Below, piece by piece: positions 18,895-26,924 of a DNA stretch of 50,955 bases. A program made the position numbers and the translations under genes. The first letter of the stretch is position 1. Each line of letters opens with the position of its first letter. The notes beneath the pieces were generated by a model. That model saw only the letters and a program-made list of their open reading frames with translations. It was not told the DNA's origin and did not search any database. Source of the DNA: CAZSHX01 sp964606895 (GTDB taxonomy: Bacteria; Bacteroidota; Ignavibacteria; Kapaibacteriales; UBA2268); contig CAZSHX010000031.1 in the NCBI GenBank assembly GCA_964606895.1, positions 1-50,955 of the forward strand. The letters are read 5' to 3'.

Positions 18895-20292
18895 ATGATA
18901 AAAGCATTTAAATATATCTTCTGTTTTGGGGTTGTTTTTCTCGCATTTAATTGTAATTCCCCGGGTTATCAAAATAAGAACTGGCAAGTTATTGATGTTA
19001 TTCCCGGTTATGTTCCAGATATAGTTACCTGGGATTATTATGATTTAAAAGCCGCTGACTCTTTGAACTTTATGGTTTTAGCTGTCAAAAACGGCAATAG
19101 CGGCTATTACTTACGCCGGACTACCGACGGGGGTTCGACTTGGAATATAATTTTAAAGGATACGTCGTTTTACATTGATTTTTATAATTATAATTTTGTT
19201 CCAGTAGTTCAATCGCTATCGTATCCAAGTACAAATTTATTTATCGGGGTTGGGGATTCAGGCTTGGTTATTCGTTCAACAGACAAAGGTGAAACATGGG
19301 ATAAATATTTTTTGAGTAAGACAGTAAATATTTTTTGGATAAATATGCTTGACGCAGAGTATGGCTTACTTGGGGGATATGACCAGGAAGCTGATACAGT
19401 TGCTGAGATGGTAACATTTGATGGAGGAAAAACTTGGAAAAATCTAAATTTTAAATGGGGCTTAAGCTTTATCAGTATTATAAATAAAAATCTATTTTGT
19501 GGGGGTAGGACAATTAAGAACAAGGATTCTATTTATACACCTTATATGGTTTGGGTTCGTGACAATTGGGTTTCCTATGAACTACGTGAACGACCACCCA
19601 ATGTTGATGTTTCACATTTTATAAATGAAAAACAGGGCTGGATTGTAGGTGGAAAAAAAGTTTTTGATTCCGCAGGCTGGACTTCGTATTCGCAATTAAT
19701 TTATTATACCGATGACGGAGGTTTCATTTGGCAAAAGCAATGGGATACTGTCTTAAACGGTGTTTCCATTATTGATATCCGCTTCCATGACGAAAATTTC
19801 GGTATTGCAACAAGCGAGGATGGATGGGCTTTGATAACAACTAATGGAGGAAAAAACTGGAATGCCGAAAAAATTGATTCATTTCCAATAAATGACGGTG
19901 CTACTCATAATGTTCGATACATACAATTTCCAACACCCAATACTGCCATTGTAGTTGAGGACTGGAGAAAAATTTATAAATACACACGAGAGCCTGTAAA
20001 TGTAGTAGAAACGGAAATAAGCAAATCTGATGAATTTACCATTTCTCCAAATCCTGCGGAGGATTTCATAGAAATTTCAGGAATTTCAAGAATCTCAGGA
20101 ATAGACCCCACTCTGAAGCGTGGGGTTGAGGTAGTTCAAATCTTCAATGTCTTTGGGGAGAAGATTCCACCCCGTCTGACTGCGTCAGCCACCCCTCAAG
20201 AGGGGAATTTGTTACTTGACATATCAATGCTACCGTCGGGAGTTTATTTTGTGAGAGTGGGGAATAAAGTCGGTAAGTTTGTAAAGATATAA
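18895..20292 (+). CDS. BNR/YCF48-like beta-propeller with T9SS sorting domain
   Basis: 465 residues. A hydrophobic N-terminal segment ends 'FLAFNCNSPG', which could be a signal peptide or an imperfect lipobox. Asp-box motifs recur: 'TDGGSTW', 'TDKGETW', 'FDGGKTW', 'DDGGFIW', 'TNGGKNW', marking BNR/YCF48-type propeller blades. From ~residue 375 comes a T9SS sorting domain ('ISPNPAEDFIEIS' ... 'GVYFVRVGNKVGKFVKI'). Inside this domain, residues ~403-415 and ~424-437 ('DPTLKRGVEVVQ', 'PPRLTASATPQEGN') are encoded by palindromic repeat DNA, not typical sorting-domain sequence. AAAGAAAAGT before the ATG is a weak ribosome-binding site. Terminators lie on both sides, so it is probably monocistronic. 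Such propellers are secreted proteins of unknown ligand. Confidence 0.85.
   Translation: MIKAFKYIFCFGVVFLAFNCNSPGYQNKNWQVIDVIPGYVPDIVTWDYYDLKAADSLNFMVLAVKNGNSGYYLRRTTDGGSTWNIILKDTSFYIDFYNYNFVPVVQSLSYPSTNLFIGVGDSGLVIRSTDKGETWDKYFLSKTVNIFWINMLDAEYGLLGGYDQEADTVAEMVTFDGGKTWKNLNFKWGLSFISIINKNLFCGGRTIKNKDSIYTPYMVWVRDNWVSYELRERPPNVDVSHFINEKQGWIVGGKKVFDSAGWTSYSQLIYYTDDGGFIWQKQWDTVLNGVSIIDIRFHDENFGIATSEDGWALITTNGGKNWNAEKIDSFPINDGATHNVRYIQFPTPNTAIVVEDWRKIYKYTREPVNVVETEISKSDEFTISPNPAEDFIEISGISRISGIDPTLKRGVEVVQIFNVFGEKIPPRLTASATPQEGNLLLDISMLPSGVYFVRVGNKVGKFVKI
20104..20205. repeat. Palindromic repeat DNA inserted in frame within a T9SS sorting domain
   Basis: Three hairpins in ~100 bases: CCCCAC/GTGGGG (20106-20111, 20120-20125), CTGAC/GTCAG with a 3-nt loop (20176-20188), and CCCCTC/GAGGGG (20192-20197, 20200-20205). 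GC content jumps against the surrounding coding DNA. The frame stays open through all three. Confidence 0.75.
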
Positions 20293-20296
20293 AATG

Positions 20297-20320
20297 AAAA
20301 GGGGCTAATGCCCCTTTTTT
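20297..20320 (+). terminator. Rho-independent terminator between convergent genes
   Basis: AAAAGGGGC (20297-20305), loop TAAT, GCCCCTTTT (20310-20318), T-run to 20320. It lies four bases after the stop of the propeller gene; the protease gene ends on the other side at 20354. Confidence 0.88.
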
Positions 20321-20353
20321 ATTCTTAAATTTGACAATTTCCCCCTCCGGTTT

Positions 20354-23300
20354 TTACCTCTTTGGAATTGCAGGTTTTGACGGAAAAGTGAACGGGTCGG
20401 CTTTGATTTGCTCTTTCGCCGTTTCAATTGCTTTTTCCAACTGCATATCCCTGCCCTGCATCAATGATTCGGGGTCATTATCAATATATATATCGGGGTC
20501 TGCTCCGTGATTTTCAACCAGCCATTTTCCTTCTTTATTATAGAATCCGTTGTTGGATTGCTCAACATTTCCGTTGTCAATTGTTGTCTGCGAATTCAGA
20601 ATACCAACCAGCCCGCCCCACGAAGGAACGCCAATAACGGTGCCGAGCTTTCTTGCTTTGAAATGCTCAATGAATGCTTCGCCGTCGGAGCCGTTGTATT
20701 CATTGGAAATAACAATCAGTTTTCCTGTAGTAACACTTCCCGGATAGCGGAAATTTTCCATTCCTTTTACGCAGTTGTAGGCAACCATTTGACGTTCAAG
20801 CTTATCAATCATAAAATATTCGGTCCAGCCGCCGCCATTGCCGCGAACGTCAATAATCAAGCCTTTTTTGTAGCGGAATGCCCGCCAGTATTTATCGAAC
20901 TGTCCTGTGTTCTGGTCGCCCATTGCCGTGAGGTGCATATAGCCAACTTCGTCGTTCGAATTCTTTTTGATTGTATTAATGTTGTCAGAAATCCAGCGGT
21001 CGTAACGAAGCCCGTATTCGCTTCCGACTGGTTCAACTTCGTAAGTTTCTCCTTTTCCGCCTGCCGAGGAACTGACTGTAATGCTCACTTTTTCGCCCGG
21101 GGTAACTTGAAGATGCTTGTAGATATTTTCAGGATACTTAATTTCGAATCCATTAATGGCAAGAAGCAAATCACCGTCTTTGACCTTTATATCCTGCTTG
21201 GAAAGCGGACCGCGGCTATTTTGGCTGAATTCCGTCGGACCCAGAATTTTCTCGATTCTGTAATATCCTGATTTATCGGGTACTAAATCGCAACCCAGAT
21301 AGCCCGTGTAAACCTGACCTCTGACGGATTGCTGAGGCGAAAAATCACCGCCGCCCACATAAGTATGCGAAACACATAGCTCGCCAACCATCTGCGACAT
21401 CAGCCAGTTCAAATCCTGACGCGAACGAAGGTCGGGGATGCAGGCTTTGAATTTGTCGCCAAGTGCTTTCCAGTCCTTGCCGTGAAAATCGGGGTCATAG
21501 AAGAAATCGCGGTACCAACGCCAAGTGTCGTTGAAAATTTGTGCCCATTCTTTTTTAACGTCAATTGTATAGAACATTTTGGAGAGGTTGATTTTGTCCT
21601 TGAGTCCTCTGGACGAATCAAAATCGTTCAATTTTTTGACATAGTAATCTGATGATTTTTTAATGATGACTTGTTCTCCGTTTGAAGAAATTCTCCAGTC
21701 GCTTATTTTATCTGGAATTGAAAACACTTTTTTATCTTTTGCAGAAAAAATGTTCAATGTCCATTTTTCTCCTGCACGCGGCGTGAAAACTCCACGGTAC
21801 TCTCCACCTTCGTAACCGTCAACGGATGCGTAAGTAACTCTTCCTTTTCCTGCTTTCAGATAGAAATAGTTGCCCGATGGAATTGGTGCTTTGAAAATTC
21901 TACTGCTGATATTTTCCAAATCAATTCTGAATGGTTTGCTTTCTTTGGAAACTGTATCATCGCTTACAAAAGGAGGTTTTTCGCCTGCTCGGAGCTGAAT
22001 TGCCATCACCTGTACAGGATGATTAATTATATGATTATCCTCGAAAATATCCATCCTTACGCTATAGTCCTGATAAGAAAGAAAATAGAGCATATCGCCG
22101 TTCACATCAAACGAAGGATTCATGCAGTCATAAAAATCGCTGGTAACGGCTTGCTTTTTGGCACTTTCAAGGCTGTAAAGAAAGATTTGATTATTCCTGT
22201 TGAACTGAACAAAAGAATAAGAAATCCATTTGCTGTCGGGCGACCAGCAATAGTCGCTGACTTCCCAGTAGAATTCATCATTTTTCAGCTGACGAGATGT
22301 ATCAACAAGCACGAGTGCTTTTTCATTAATATCAATATAATATAAATTAAAATCTTTGGTGCTGAACAGCAGTTTTTTGCTGTCGGGCGACCAAACGGTA
22401 TGGTAGGAAGTTCTGCCCAATCCGTTAGTCAGTTTAGTCCATTCTGCTTTTTCATTTTCGGTAGATTTAATATAAAGTTCGTAATCTCCCGTTTTGTCCG
22501 AAAAAAAAGCAATCCACTTTCCGTCGGGAGAAATATCGGAATATCTTTCTCTTGAATCATTAGTGTTTGTAAGGTTTTTCGGCTGTTCGCCATTGTCTTT
22601 GACGCTTGCCGAGAAAACATCGCCGCGTGCATCAAATACGGCTGTTTTGCCGTCATTCGACACATTGAACGAATGAATATAATCAGTTGGATTGATAGTC
22701 CTGTCTGCGAGTTTCCAGTCGTCGTTTGGAGCGTCAACTGTAATTTTATTCGAGGAATTGTCTTTCGGGTCAAGGATATAAATATATCCTGCATTCATGT
22801 AAATAATTTTTTTGCCGTCGGTGGAAGGCATCTGAACATCGAAATCTTTGTGGAACGTAACCTGTTCGATTTTCTTGATTGCGAAATCATATTTATAGAT
22901 ATTTGTAATGCCGTTTTCGCCTCGGTCGGATGCAAAATAGAGGAATTCACCAATCCACATCGGGTAAGCATTTTTGCCGACATAATCCGTGAGTTTTGAA
23001 TATTGATTCGTTTCATAATCATAGAGCCAAAGTTCGATAAACTGACCGCCCTTGTATCTTTTCCAATAATATTCTTCTCTTCCGCGGGGATTATAAGCCA
23101 TTTTTTTACCGTCGGGCGAGAAACTGCAAAGAATTCCTTTCGGAACAGGCAGAGCCGATGGCATCTCACCTTCGGGCGAAACAGACCAAAGCCGCGTAAT
23201 TCCGCGGTAATCACTTTCTCGTGCATTTCTGAAAACGATGTTTTTTCCGTCCCTTGTCCAGTTCAGCACCTGACAACCGTCGTTCCATGTCAGTCTTTTG

Positions 23301-23596
23301 GGTTTGCCTCCCGATGCAGGAATCAGGTAGGCATTGTTATTCCCGTCGTAATCACCTGTGAAAGCAATCCATTTGCCGTCAGGAGAAAATTTTGCCGAGG
23401 ATTCTTCGCCAGGGTGGCTCGTGATACGAACCGACTGTCCGCCCTGAGCATTTGCCAGCCAGAGGTCGCCTTCGTAGGTGAACACAATTTTGTCGCCGTT
23501 CAGGTCGGGATATTTCATGAACCGTGCTTCGGAAAAGCATAGCAATGTATTGAGAAGGAAGAAAGTAGAAGCAAGTAAAATCAGTCTGTTTTTCAT
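20354..23596 (-). CDS. Tricorn-type protease (TolB-like propeller, PDZ, S41 peptidase)
   Basis: 1080 residues from the ATG at 23596, chosen because it begins the signal peptide MKNRLILLASTFFLLNTLLC; a longer frame to 23734 adds 46 unlikely residues. N-terminal half: TolB/WD-like propeller repeats ('SPDGKWIAF', 'SPDSKKLLF'). Then a tricorn core domain, a PDZ domain ('KVKDGDLLLAINGFEI') and a C-terminal S41-type catalytic domain. The expected residues are in place: His744 in 'CVSHTYVGGG', Ser970 in 'YNGSDGEAF', Glu1028 in 'VENHGADPD', close to the 746/965/1023 numbering of archaeal tricorn. Tricorn protease degrades peptides to small products; the signal peptide places this one in the periplasm or outside. 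It is a stand-alone transcript. Confidence 0.93.
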   Translation of the reverse strand: MKNRLILLASTFFLLNTLLCFSEARFMKYPDLNGDKIVFTYEGDLWLANAQGGQSVRITSHPGEESSAKFSPDGKWIAFTGDYDGNNNAYLIPASGGKPKRLTWNDGCQVLNWTRDGKNIVFRNARESDYRGITRLWSVSPEGEMPSALPVPKGILCSFSPDGKKMAYNPRGREEYYWKRYKGGQFIELWLYDYETNQYSKLTDYVGKNAYPMWIGEFLYFASDRGENGITNIYKYDFAIKKIEQVTFHKDFDVQMPSTDGKKIIYMNAGYIYILDPKDNSSNKITVDAPNDDWKLADRTINPTDYIHSFNVSNDGKTAVFDARGDVFSASVKDNGEQPKNLTNTNDSRERYSDISPDGKWIAFFSDKTGDYELYIKSTENEKAEWTKLTNGLGRTSYHTVWSPDSKKLLFSTKDFNLYYIDINEKALVLVDTSRQLKNDEFYWEVSDYCWSPDSKWISYSFVQFNRNNQIFLYSLESAKKQAVTSDFYDCMNPSFDVNGDMLYFLSYQDYSVRMDIFEDNHIINHPVQVMAIQLRAGEKPPFVSDDTVSKESKPFRIDLENISSRIFKAPIPSGNYFYLKAGKGRVTYASVDGYEGGEYRGVFTPRAGEKWTLNIFSAKDKKVFSIPDKISDWRISSNGEQVIIKKSSDYYVKKLNDFDSSRGLKDKINLSKMFYTIDVKKEWAQIFNDTWRWYRDFFYDPDFHGKDWKALGDKFKACIPDLRSRQDLNWLMSQMVGELCVSHTYVGGGDFSPQQSVRGQVYTGYLGCDLVPDKSGYYRIEKILGPTEFSQNSRGPLSKQDIKVKDGDLLLAINGFEIKYPENIYKHLQVTPGEKVSITVSSSAGGKGETYEVEPVGSEYGLRYDRWISDNINTIKKNSNDEVGYMHLTAMGDQNTGQFDKYWRAFRYKKGLIIDVRGNGGGWTEYFMIDKLERQMVAYNCVKGMENFRYPGSVTTGKLIVISNEYNGSDGEAFIEHFKARKLGTVIGVPSWGGLVGILNSQTTIDNGNVEQSNNGFYNKEGKWLVENHGADPDIYIDNDPESLMQGRDMQLEKAIETAKEQIKADPFTFPSKPAIPKR

Positions 23597-23813
23597 ATTA
23601 TTTCCGCTATTTTTTATAAAATACAAAAATAATGATTTTAGCAGTACCATTTTGCAATTTCCCAAAAAGATTTTAGTTTTTTTTAGGAGGTTGAGATGAA
23701 AGTCATAATTTTTTTGAAATCTGTTCCGATTCATGAAAAATTAATATATATTTGTAGAATATTTTAAAAATTATTTTTAATGAAATTAATTTATATTATG
23801 TAATAGAAGTAAA

Positions 23814-24245
23814 ATGAAAAAAAAGATGGATTGGGGATTATTTATTTTCTGGACAACAATGATTTTGAGTCCCATTATTATTGTTACTGTTTTCGTGATT
23901 ATGGAATATATTAATAATGATTATTCCTTTAAACCTTATAATTGGGTAAAAAAGTTATATGTCAACGGCACGGTTGATTCAATTTATGTAAGTATTAATA
24001 ACCATGGAATTGATTTTATATCAATTACCAATTTTGATAGTTTGAATATTAATATGGAATTAAGAGGTTTTAGCCACAAATTCTCAGAAACTGTGAAAAA
24101 GGGCGATACGATTTATAGTGCAAAGTATGGCGATTCAATTTTTATTATAAAAAATGGAAAGAGAATAGCATTTGAAAAAGTCGAAAAATTGAAAAAGCAA
24201 AAATCTAAGGATTCAGAATGGGAAAAATATCTAAACAAAAAATAG
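23814..24245 (+). CDS. Small single-pass membrane protein of unknown function
   Basis: 143 residues: an N-terminal membrane segment (~10-30, 'WTTMILSPIIIVTVFVIM') followed by a beta-rich, exported-looking domain and a Lys/Glu-rich tail. I recognise no family. A TATATTTG -7 box at 23747-23754 lies ~60 bases upstream. The last 28 bases overlap the next gene, so the two are probably translated together. A second in-frame Met at codon 5 is a possible start. Confidence 0.6.
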   Translation: MKKKMDWGLFIFWTTMILSPIIIVTVFVIMEYINNDYSFKPYNWVKKLYVNGTVDSIYVSINNHGIDFISITNFDSLNINMELRGFSHKFSETVKKGDTIYSAKYGDSIFIIKNGKRIAFEKVEKLKKQKSKDSEWEKYLNKK

Positions 24246-24637
24246 TTGCAAGTATCTTATTGATTGTCGTGCTCATGAGTTGTGCAAACAATAAATCGAT
24301 CAAACAAGGATTAATATATCAATACGATCTACCTGCATTCTCACATTTTAATTTTTTGCTATTTAAAAATCAAAATGATAGCCTAATATTTATCATTTCT
24401 GATGAAGTTTCAAATAAATTTAGTGAAGATTTGAAATTAGATAGTCTGATTGAAAATAAGTTGTATTTATTAGAATTAATCCCGATTGAAACAGGTTTGT
24501 ACTTGAAATCTTCCGTTAGGAGTAGTCACCCTGTCAGTTATTATGTCGGTGATAGCACAATAATAACAAAACAGGACACTCTTGTTGGAACGGTCTATAA
24601 ATCTCCAAATATTATTGGATTATATTATAAAAAATAA
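24218..24637 (+). CDS. Small lipoprotein of unknown function
   Basis: 139 residues with a lipoprotein signal: basic start MGKISKQKIV, hydrophobic stretch, lipobox 'VLMSC'. The mature part has no recognisable domain. It overlaps the preceding membrane-protein gene by 28 bases in another frame, suggesting a two-gene envelope unit. It borders the repeat island that begins a few bases after its stop. Confidence 0.65.
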   Translation: MGKISKQKIVASILLIVVLMSCANNKSIKQGLIYQYDLPAFSHFNFLLFKNQNDSLIFIISDEVSNKFSEDLKLDSLIENKLYLLELIPIETGLYLKSSVRSSHPVSYYVGDSTIITKQDTLVGTVYKSPNIIGLYYKK

Positions 24638-24642
24638 CAATA

Positions 24643-24897
24643 TATTATACTTCATTTCTATAGCAATAAATAATCATTATTTTCGTTTATCTTTCGTGAG
24701 TTCGTTCATTGAAATCAAGGACCTCACCGCAACCCTCTCCGAAGGAGAGGGCGGTAAGATTTGCATCTTTTGCATCTTTTTCAGCACAAAGATGCAATGG
24801 AAAAACAATCGTTATTTGAAATAATATCAATAGGTTATGAAAATTTTGTATTGCATCTTTTACATTATTATTTTTGAGGATGCAATGCAAATTGGGA
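24643..24897 (+). repeat. Composite repeat, copy 1 (inverted copy at 50649-50905)
   Basis: In order: an AT-rich head (TAGCAATAAATAATCAT), CCTCACC plus the hairpin CCCTCTCC-GAA-GGAGAGGG (24733-24751), GCGGTAAGA, TTTGCATCTTTTGCATC, AAAGATGCAA, GTTATTTGAAATAATATCAA (from 24811), and TTGCATCTTTTACA...GATGCAATG. The same order appears on the minus strand at the far end of the window. Confidence 0.8.
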
Positions 24898-25105
24898 AAA
24901 AGATGAAGTGGAAATTGCTTCAGCGGAGCAAACTGTTTGTAGAAAATCGAACCATATATTTTTAAAGCTCCGTAGGTGCGACCTGATTTATCAGACTAAA
25001 TTTTTTACAGTCCGCTCCTACGGAGCTAAAACATAAAATCATTTGGTTTTTCTACAAACAGGTTGTTGCTACGGAACACAAGAAATCATACGTTGAAATC
25101 AACCA
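24879..25105 (+). repeat. 227-bp direct repeat, copy A
   Basis: Runs from GATGCAATGCAAATTGGG to CGTTGAAATCAACCA. It contains AGCTCCGTAGG (24968-24978) and its inverted partner CCTACGGAGCT (25019-25029), and the palindrome CTGATTTATCAG. It matches copy B at 25572-25798 with four substitutions and no gap. Confidence 0.9.
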
Positions 25106-25106
25106 C

Positions 25107-25241
25107 AAATTGCATCTTTGCATCATTTTGCATCCAAAGATGCAACGGGTCAAAAACTGTTATTTGAAATAATATCAATGCTTTAGATGGGAAATAACTG
25201 CATTTTCTGCATAATTATTTTGAAGATGCAATGCAATTGGG
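25107..25241 (+). repeat. ~135-bp TTGCATCTTT element, copy 2
   Basis: TTGCATCTTT, AAAGATGCAA, GTTATTTGAAATAATATCAA (25159-25178), TGCATTTTCTGCATAATTAT, and GATGCAATGCAATTGGG at the end. Copy 1 is within 24759-24897. Confidence 0.8.
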
Positions 25242-25257
25242 AAGATGAAAAAATCCG

Positions 25258-25431
25258 ATTTCGCGTAGCGAAATAATATTTGTAACTGCGAAATACGCCT
25301 ATGACTTTCTATCACGTAGTGATAGCATATAAAACGAACATTTGCTGTCGCTTTTATATTTAACCCCTATGGGGTTAAGGATTCTTTTGGGGGGGTCGAT
25401 ATGTTACAAATATTAATTCCCTCTGGGAATT
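25258..25431. repeat. Cluster of perfect short hairpins with 3-nt loops
   Basis: TTTCGC-GTA-GCGAAA (25259-25273), CTATCAC-GTA-GTGATAG (25309-25325), TTAACCCC-TAT-GGGGTTAA (25360-25378), AATTCCC-TCT-GGGAATT (25415-25431). Arms differ in sequence but arm length (6-8) and loop length (3) are the same. A G7 run sits between the last two. Confidence 0.8.
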
Positions 25432-25453
25432 TGAAGAATTAAAAACAACCAAA

Positions 25454-25590
25454 ATTTGCATCTTTTGCATCATTTTGCATTCAAAGATGCAACAGCTCAA
25501 TTTTCGTTATTTGAAATAATATCAATAGGTTAGCTGGTAGATAACTGCATTTTCTGCATAATTATTTTAAAGATGCAATGCAAATTGGGA
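25454..25590 (+). repeat. ~135-bp TTGCATCTTT element, copy 3
   Basis: Same order of blocks as the other copies; GTTATTTGAAATAATATCAA begins at 25506 and the copy ends GATGCAATGCAAATTGGGA, running into direct repeat copy B. Confidence 0.8.
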
Positions 25591-25798
25591 AAAAGATGAA
25601 GTGGAAATTGCTCCAGCGGAGCAAACTGTTTGTAGAAAATCGAACCATATATTTTTAAAGCTCCGTAGGTGCGACCTGATTTATCAGCCTAAATTTTTTA
25701 CAGTCCGCTCCTACGGAGCTAAAACATAGAATCATTTGGTTTTTCTACAAACAGGTTGTTCCTACGGAACACAAGAAATCATACGTTGAAATCAACCA
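25572..25798 (+). repeat. 227-bp direct repeat, copy B
   Basis: Same length as copy A (24879-25105), with four substitutions. One substitution (T to C) makes a perfect hairpin TTGCTCC-AGC-GGAGCAA (25608-25624), which is imperfect in copy A. Confidence 0.9.
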
Positions 25799-25799
25799 A

Positions 25800-25927
25800 A
25801 AATTGCATCTTTTTGAACCCAAAGATGCAATTGTTCAAATTTCGTTATTTGGAATATTATCAATGGGTTATGCGATAAATAAATGCATTTTCTGTATAAT
25901 TTTTTTGAAGATACAATGCAATTTTGG
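25800..25927 (+). repeat. ~135-bp TTGCATCTTT element, copy 4 (most diverged)
   Basis: GTTATTTGGAATATTATCAA begins at 25844. It is followed by a second degraded TTTCGC-GTA-GCGAAT hairpin at 25943, so the 'element + TTTCGC hairpin' order of copy 2 is repeated here. Confidence 0.7.
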
Positions 25928-26099
25928 AAATGAAAAATCCGATTTCGCGTAGCGAATAAACATTGGTAACAGCGAAACAGCCCAATGGATCGTTATCTTT
26001 TAGAGAATGTTATAAATCGAGCAATTGCCGTCTTTTTTATATTTAACCCCTAAAGTGATAAAGAATATTCCAAACAATTCTTCTTTTTCATTGCGAAAA

Positions 26100-26275
26100 G
26101 GACACCAAAGCGTAGCCGAAATGTCCGTTGATTTTTGAACCGGGATTTCAGGGATTTTTGGGATTAAGAGGATTTAGGAGAAGAAACACTTGGTAATCCG
26201 TGTAATCCTTTAATCCAAAAAATCCGCGATTCAGGAAGTTTACCTCCTTCCCAAACTCTAGCTTGGGAACAATAA
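26100..26275. repeat. Degenerate GGATTA-type tract and TTCCCAA hairpin
   Basis: A tract rich in GGATTA/AATCC words ('ATCCGTGTAATCC', 'AATCCAAAAAATCCGCGATT') is followed by TTCCCAA...TTGGGAA (26250-26269). Both resemble short repeats scattered in intergenic DNA of many bacteria; that comparison is from memory. Confidence 0.5.
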
Positions 26276-26340
26276 TGAATGTTTAATTCTTCTTCCGAAA
26301 TGAAGTTATCACTAATCTAATAGATTAATTATCGTCATTC

Positions 26341-26883
26341 CTATCTCTCTATTAATTTGCGATCCACAATTACAGTGTCGTTACTAATAATTATCGTATC
26401 CAAATTATTTTGATAATCATGAAATATTTCAAAATCTTTACCAGTTAATTCATGTCGTTTCACAAAACCTAAATGTAATTTGGTGTCAATAGCAAAATAA
26501 TTCCCGCCACCCTTTCTGTTAATTGAGAAATATTGTTTGTTTGAAATCTCTTTTTCGTAAATTTGGTTACTACCAACATCTGAAAACATTATCCCAATTA
26601 AAGCAAGATTTGCAAATAGGATAAAAGGACTCAAAATAATTAATATAACTAAACTTATTGACAAAGCGATAATTTGTGTTCTAAATGTTCTAATCAAATA
26701 TATTAATAAGAATGGGACAATCCAAATGTTCATTAGAAAAAATATTCTTATATAGTCCAGGAAATTGTATTTCGAAGATATACTACAGACGGTTATTACC
26801 AAACAAATCAAAAAGACTGATGTCCAAATAATTGAAGTATATATTGCTATTTTTCTTAATATGAATTTTCTTCTTTGGTGCAT
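26341..26883 (-). CDS. Small integral membrane protein of unknown function
   Basis: 180 residues with three predicted membrane segments in the first ~105 residues ('AIYTSIIWTSVFLICLVITV', 'FFLMNIWIVPFLLIYLI', 'IIALSISLVILIILSPFILF'), then a ~70-residue soluble tail. No family recognised. It lies 41 bases after the next minus-strand gene upstream, so the two may be co-transcribed. It borders the repeat island. Confidence 0.6.
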   Translation of the reverse strand: MHQRRKFILRKIAIYTSIIWTSVFLICLVITVCSISSKYNFLDYIRIFFLMNIWIVPFLLIYLIRTFRTQIIALSISLVILIILSPFILFANLALIGIMFSDVGSNQIYEKEISNKQYFSINRKGGGNYFAIDTKLHLGFVKRHELTGKDFEIFHDYQNNLDTIIISNDTVIVDRKLIER

Positions 26884-26924
26884 GGTTTGCTTTTCTTCAT
26901 TGAATTTTGATACAGAAATAACAT

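Larger units (their letters stand above)
24638..26340. other. 1.7-kb non-coding repeat island
   Basis: No credible coding region. The stretch is built of nested repeats: a 255-bp composite element, a 227-bp direct repeat in two copies, four copies of a ~135-bp TTGCATCTTT...GATGCAAT element, many short hairpins with 3-nt loops, and a degenerate 'GGATTA/ATCCGTGTAATCC' tract. Short open frames here cross repeats and are not conserved between repeat copies. Confidence 0.85.

Noticed and set aside
20507..21271. 254-residue open frame on the plus strand opposite the tricorn gene
   Set aside because: It lies entirely antisense to the catalytic domain of a well-supported protease and its translation resembles no protein; it arises from codon bias of the opposite strand. 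The same holds for other frames at 22019-23542.
24582..24824. 80-residue open frame crossing the end of the lipoprotein gene into the repeat
   Set aside because: The second half is translated repeat DNA (CCCTCTCC hairpin and TTGCATC element), and it starts inside another gene without a ribosome-binding site.
24750..25930. CRISPR array suggested by repeated TTGCATCTTT/AAAGATGCAA
   Set aside because: Repeat units are ~135 bp with irregular spacing and diverged copies, there are no uniform ~30-bp spacers, and no cas genes are present.
24638..26340. Insertion sequence remnant in the repeat island
   Set aside because: No transposase-like translation in any frame, and no terminal inverted repeats bounding the whole stretch.
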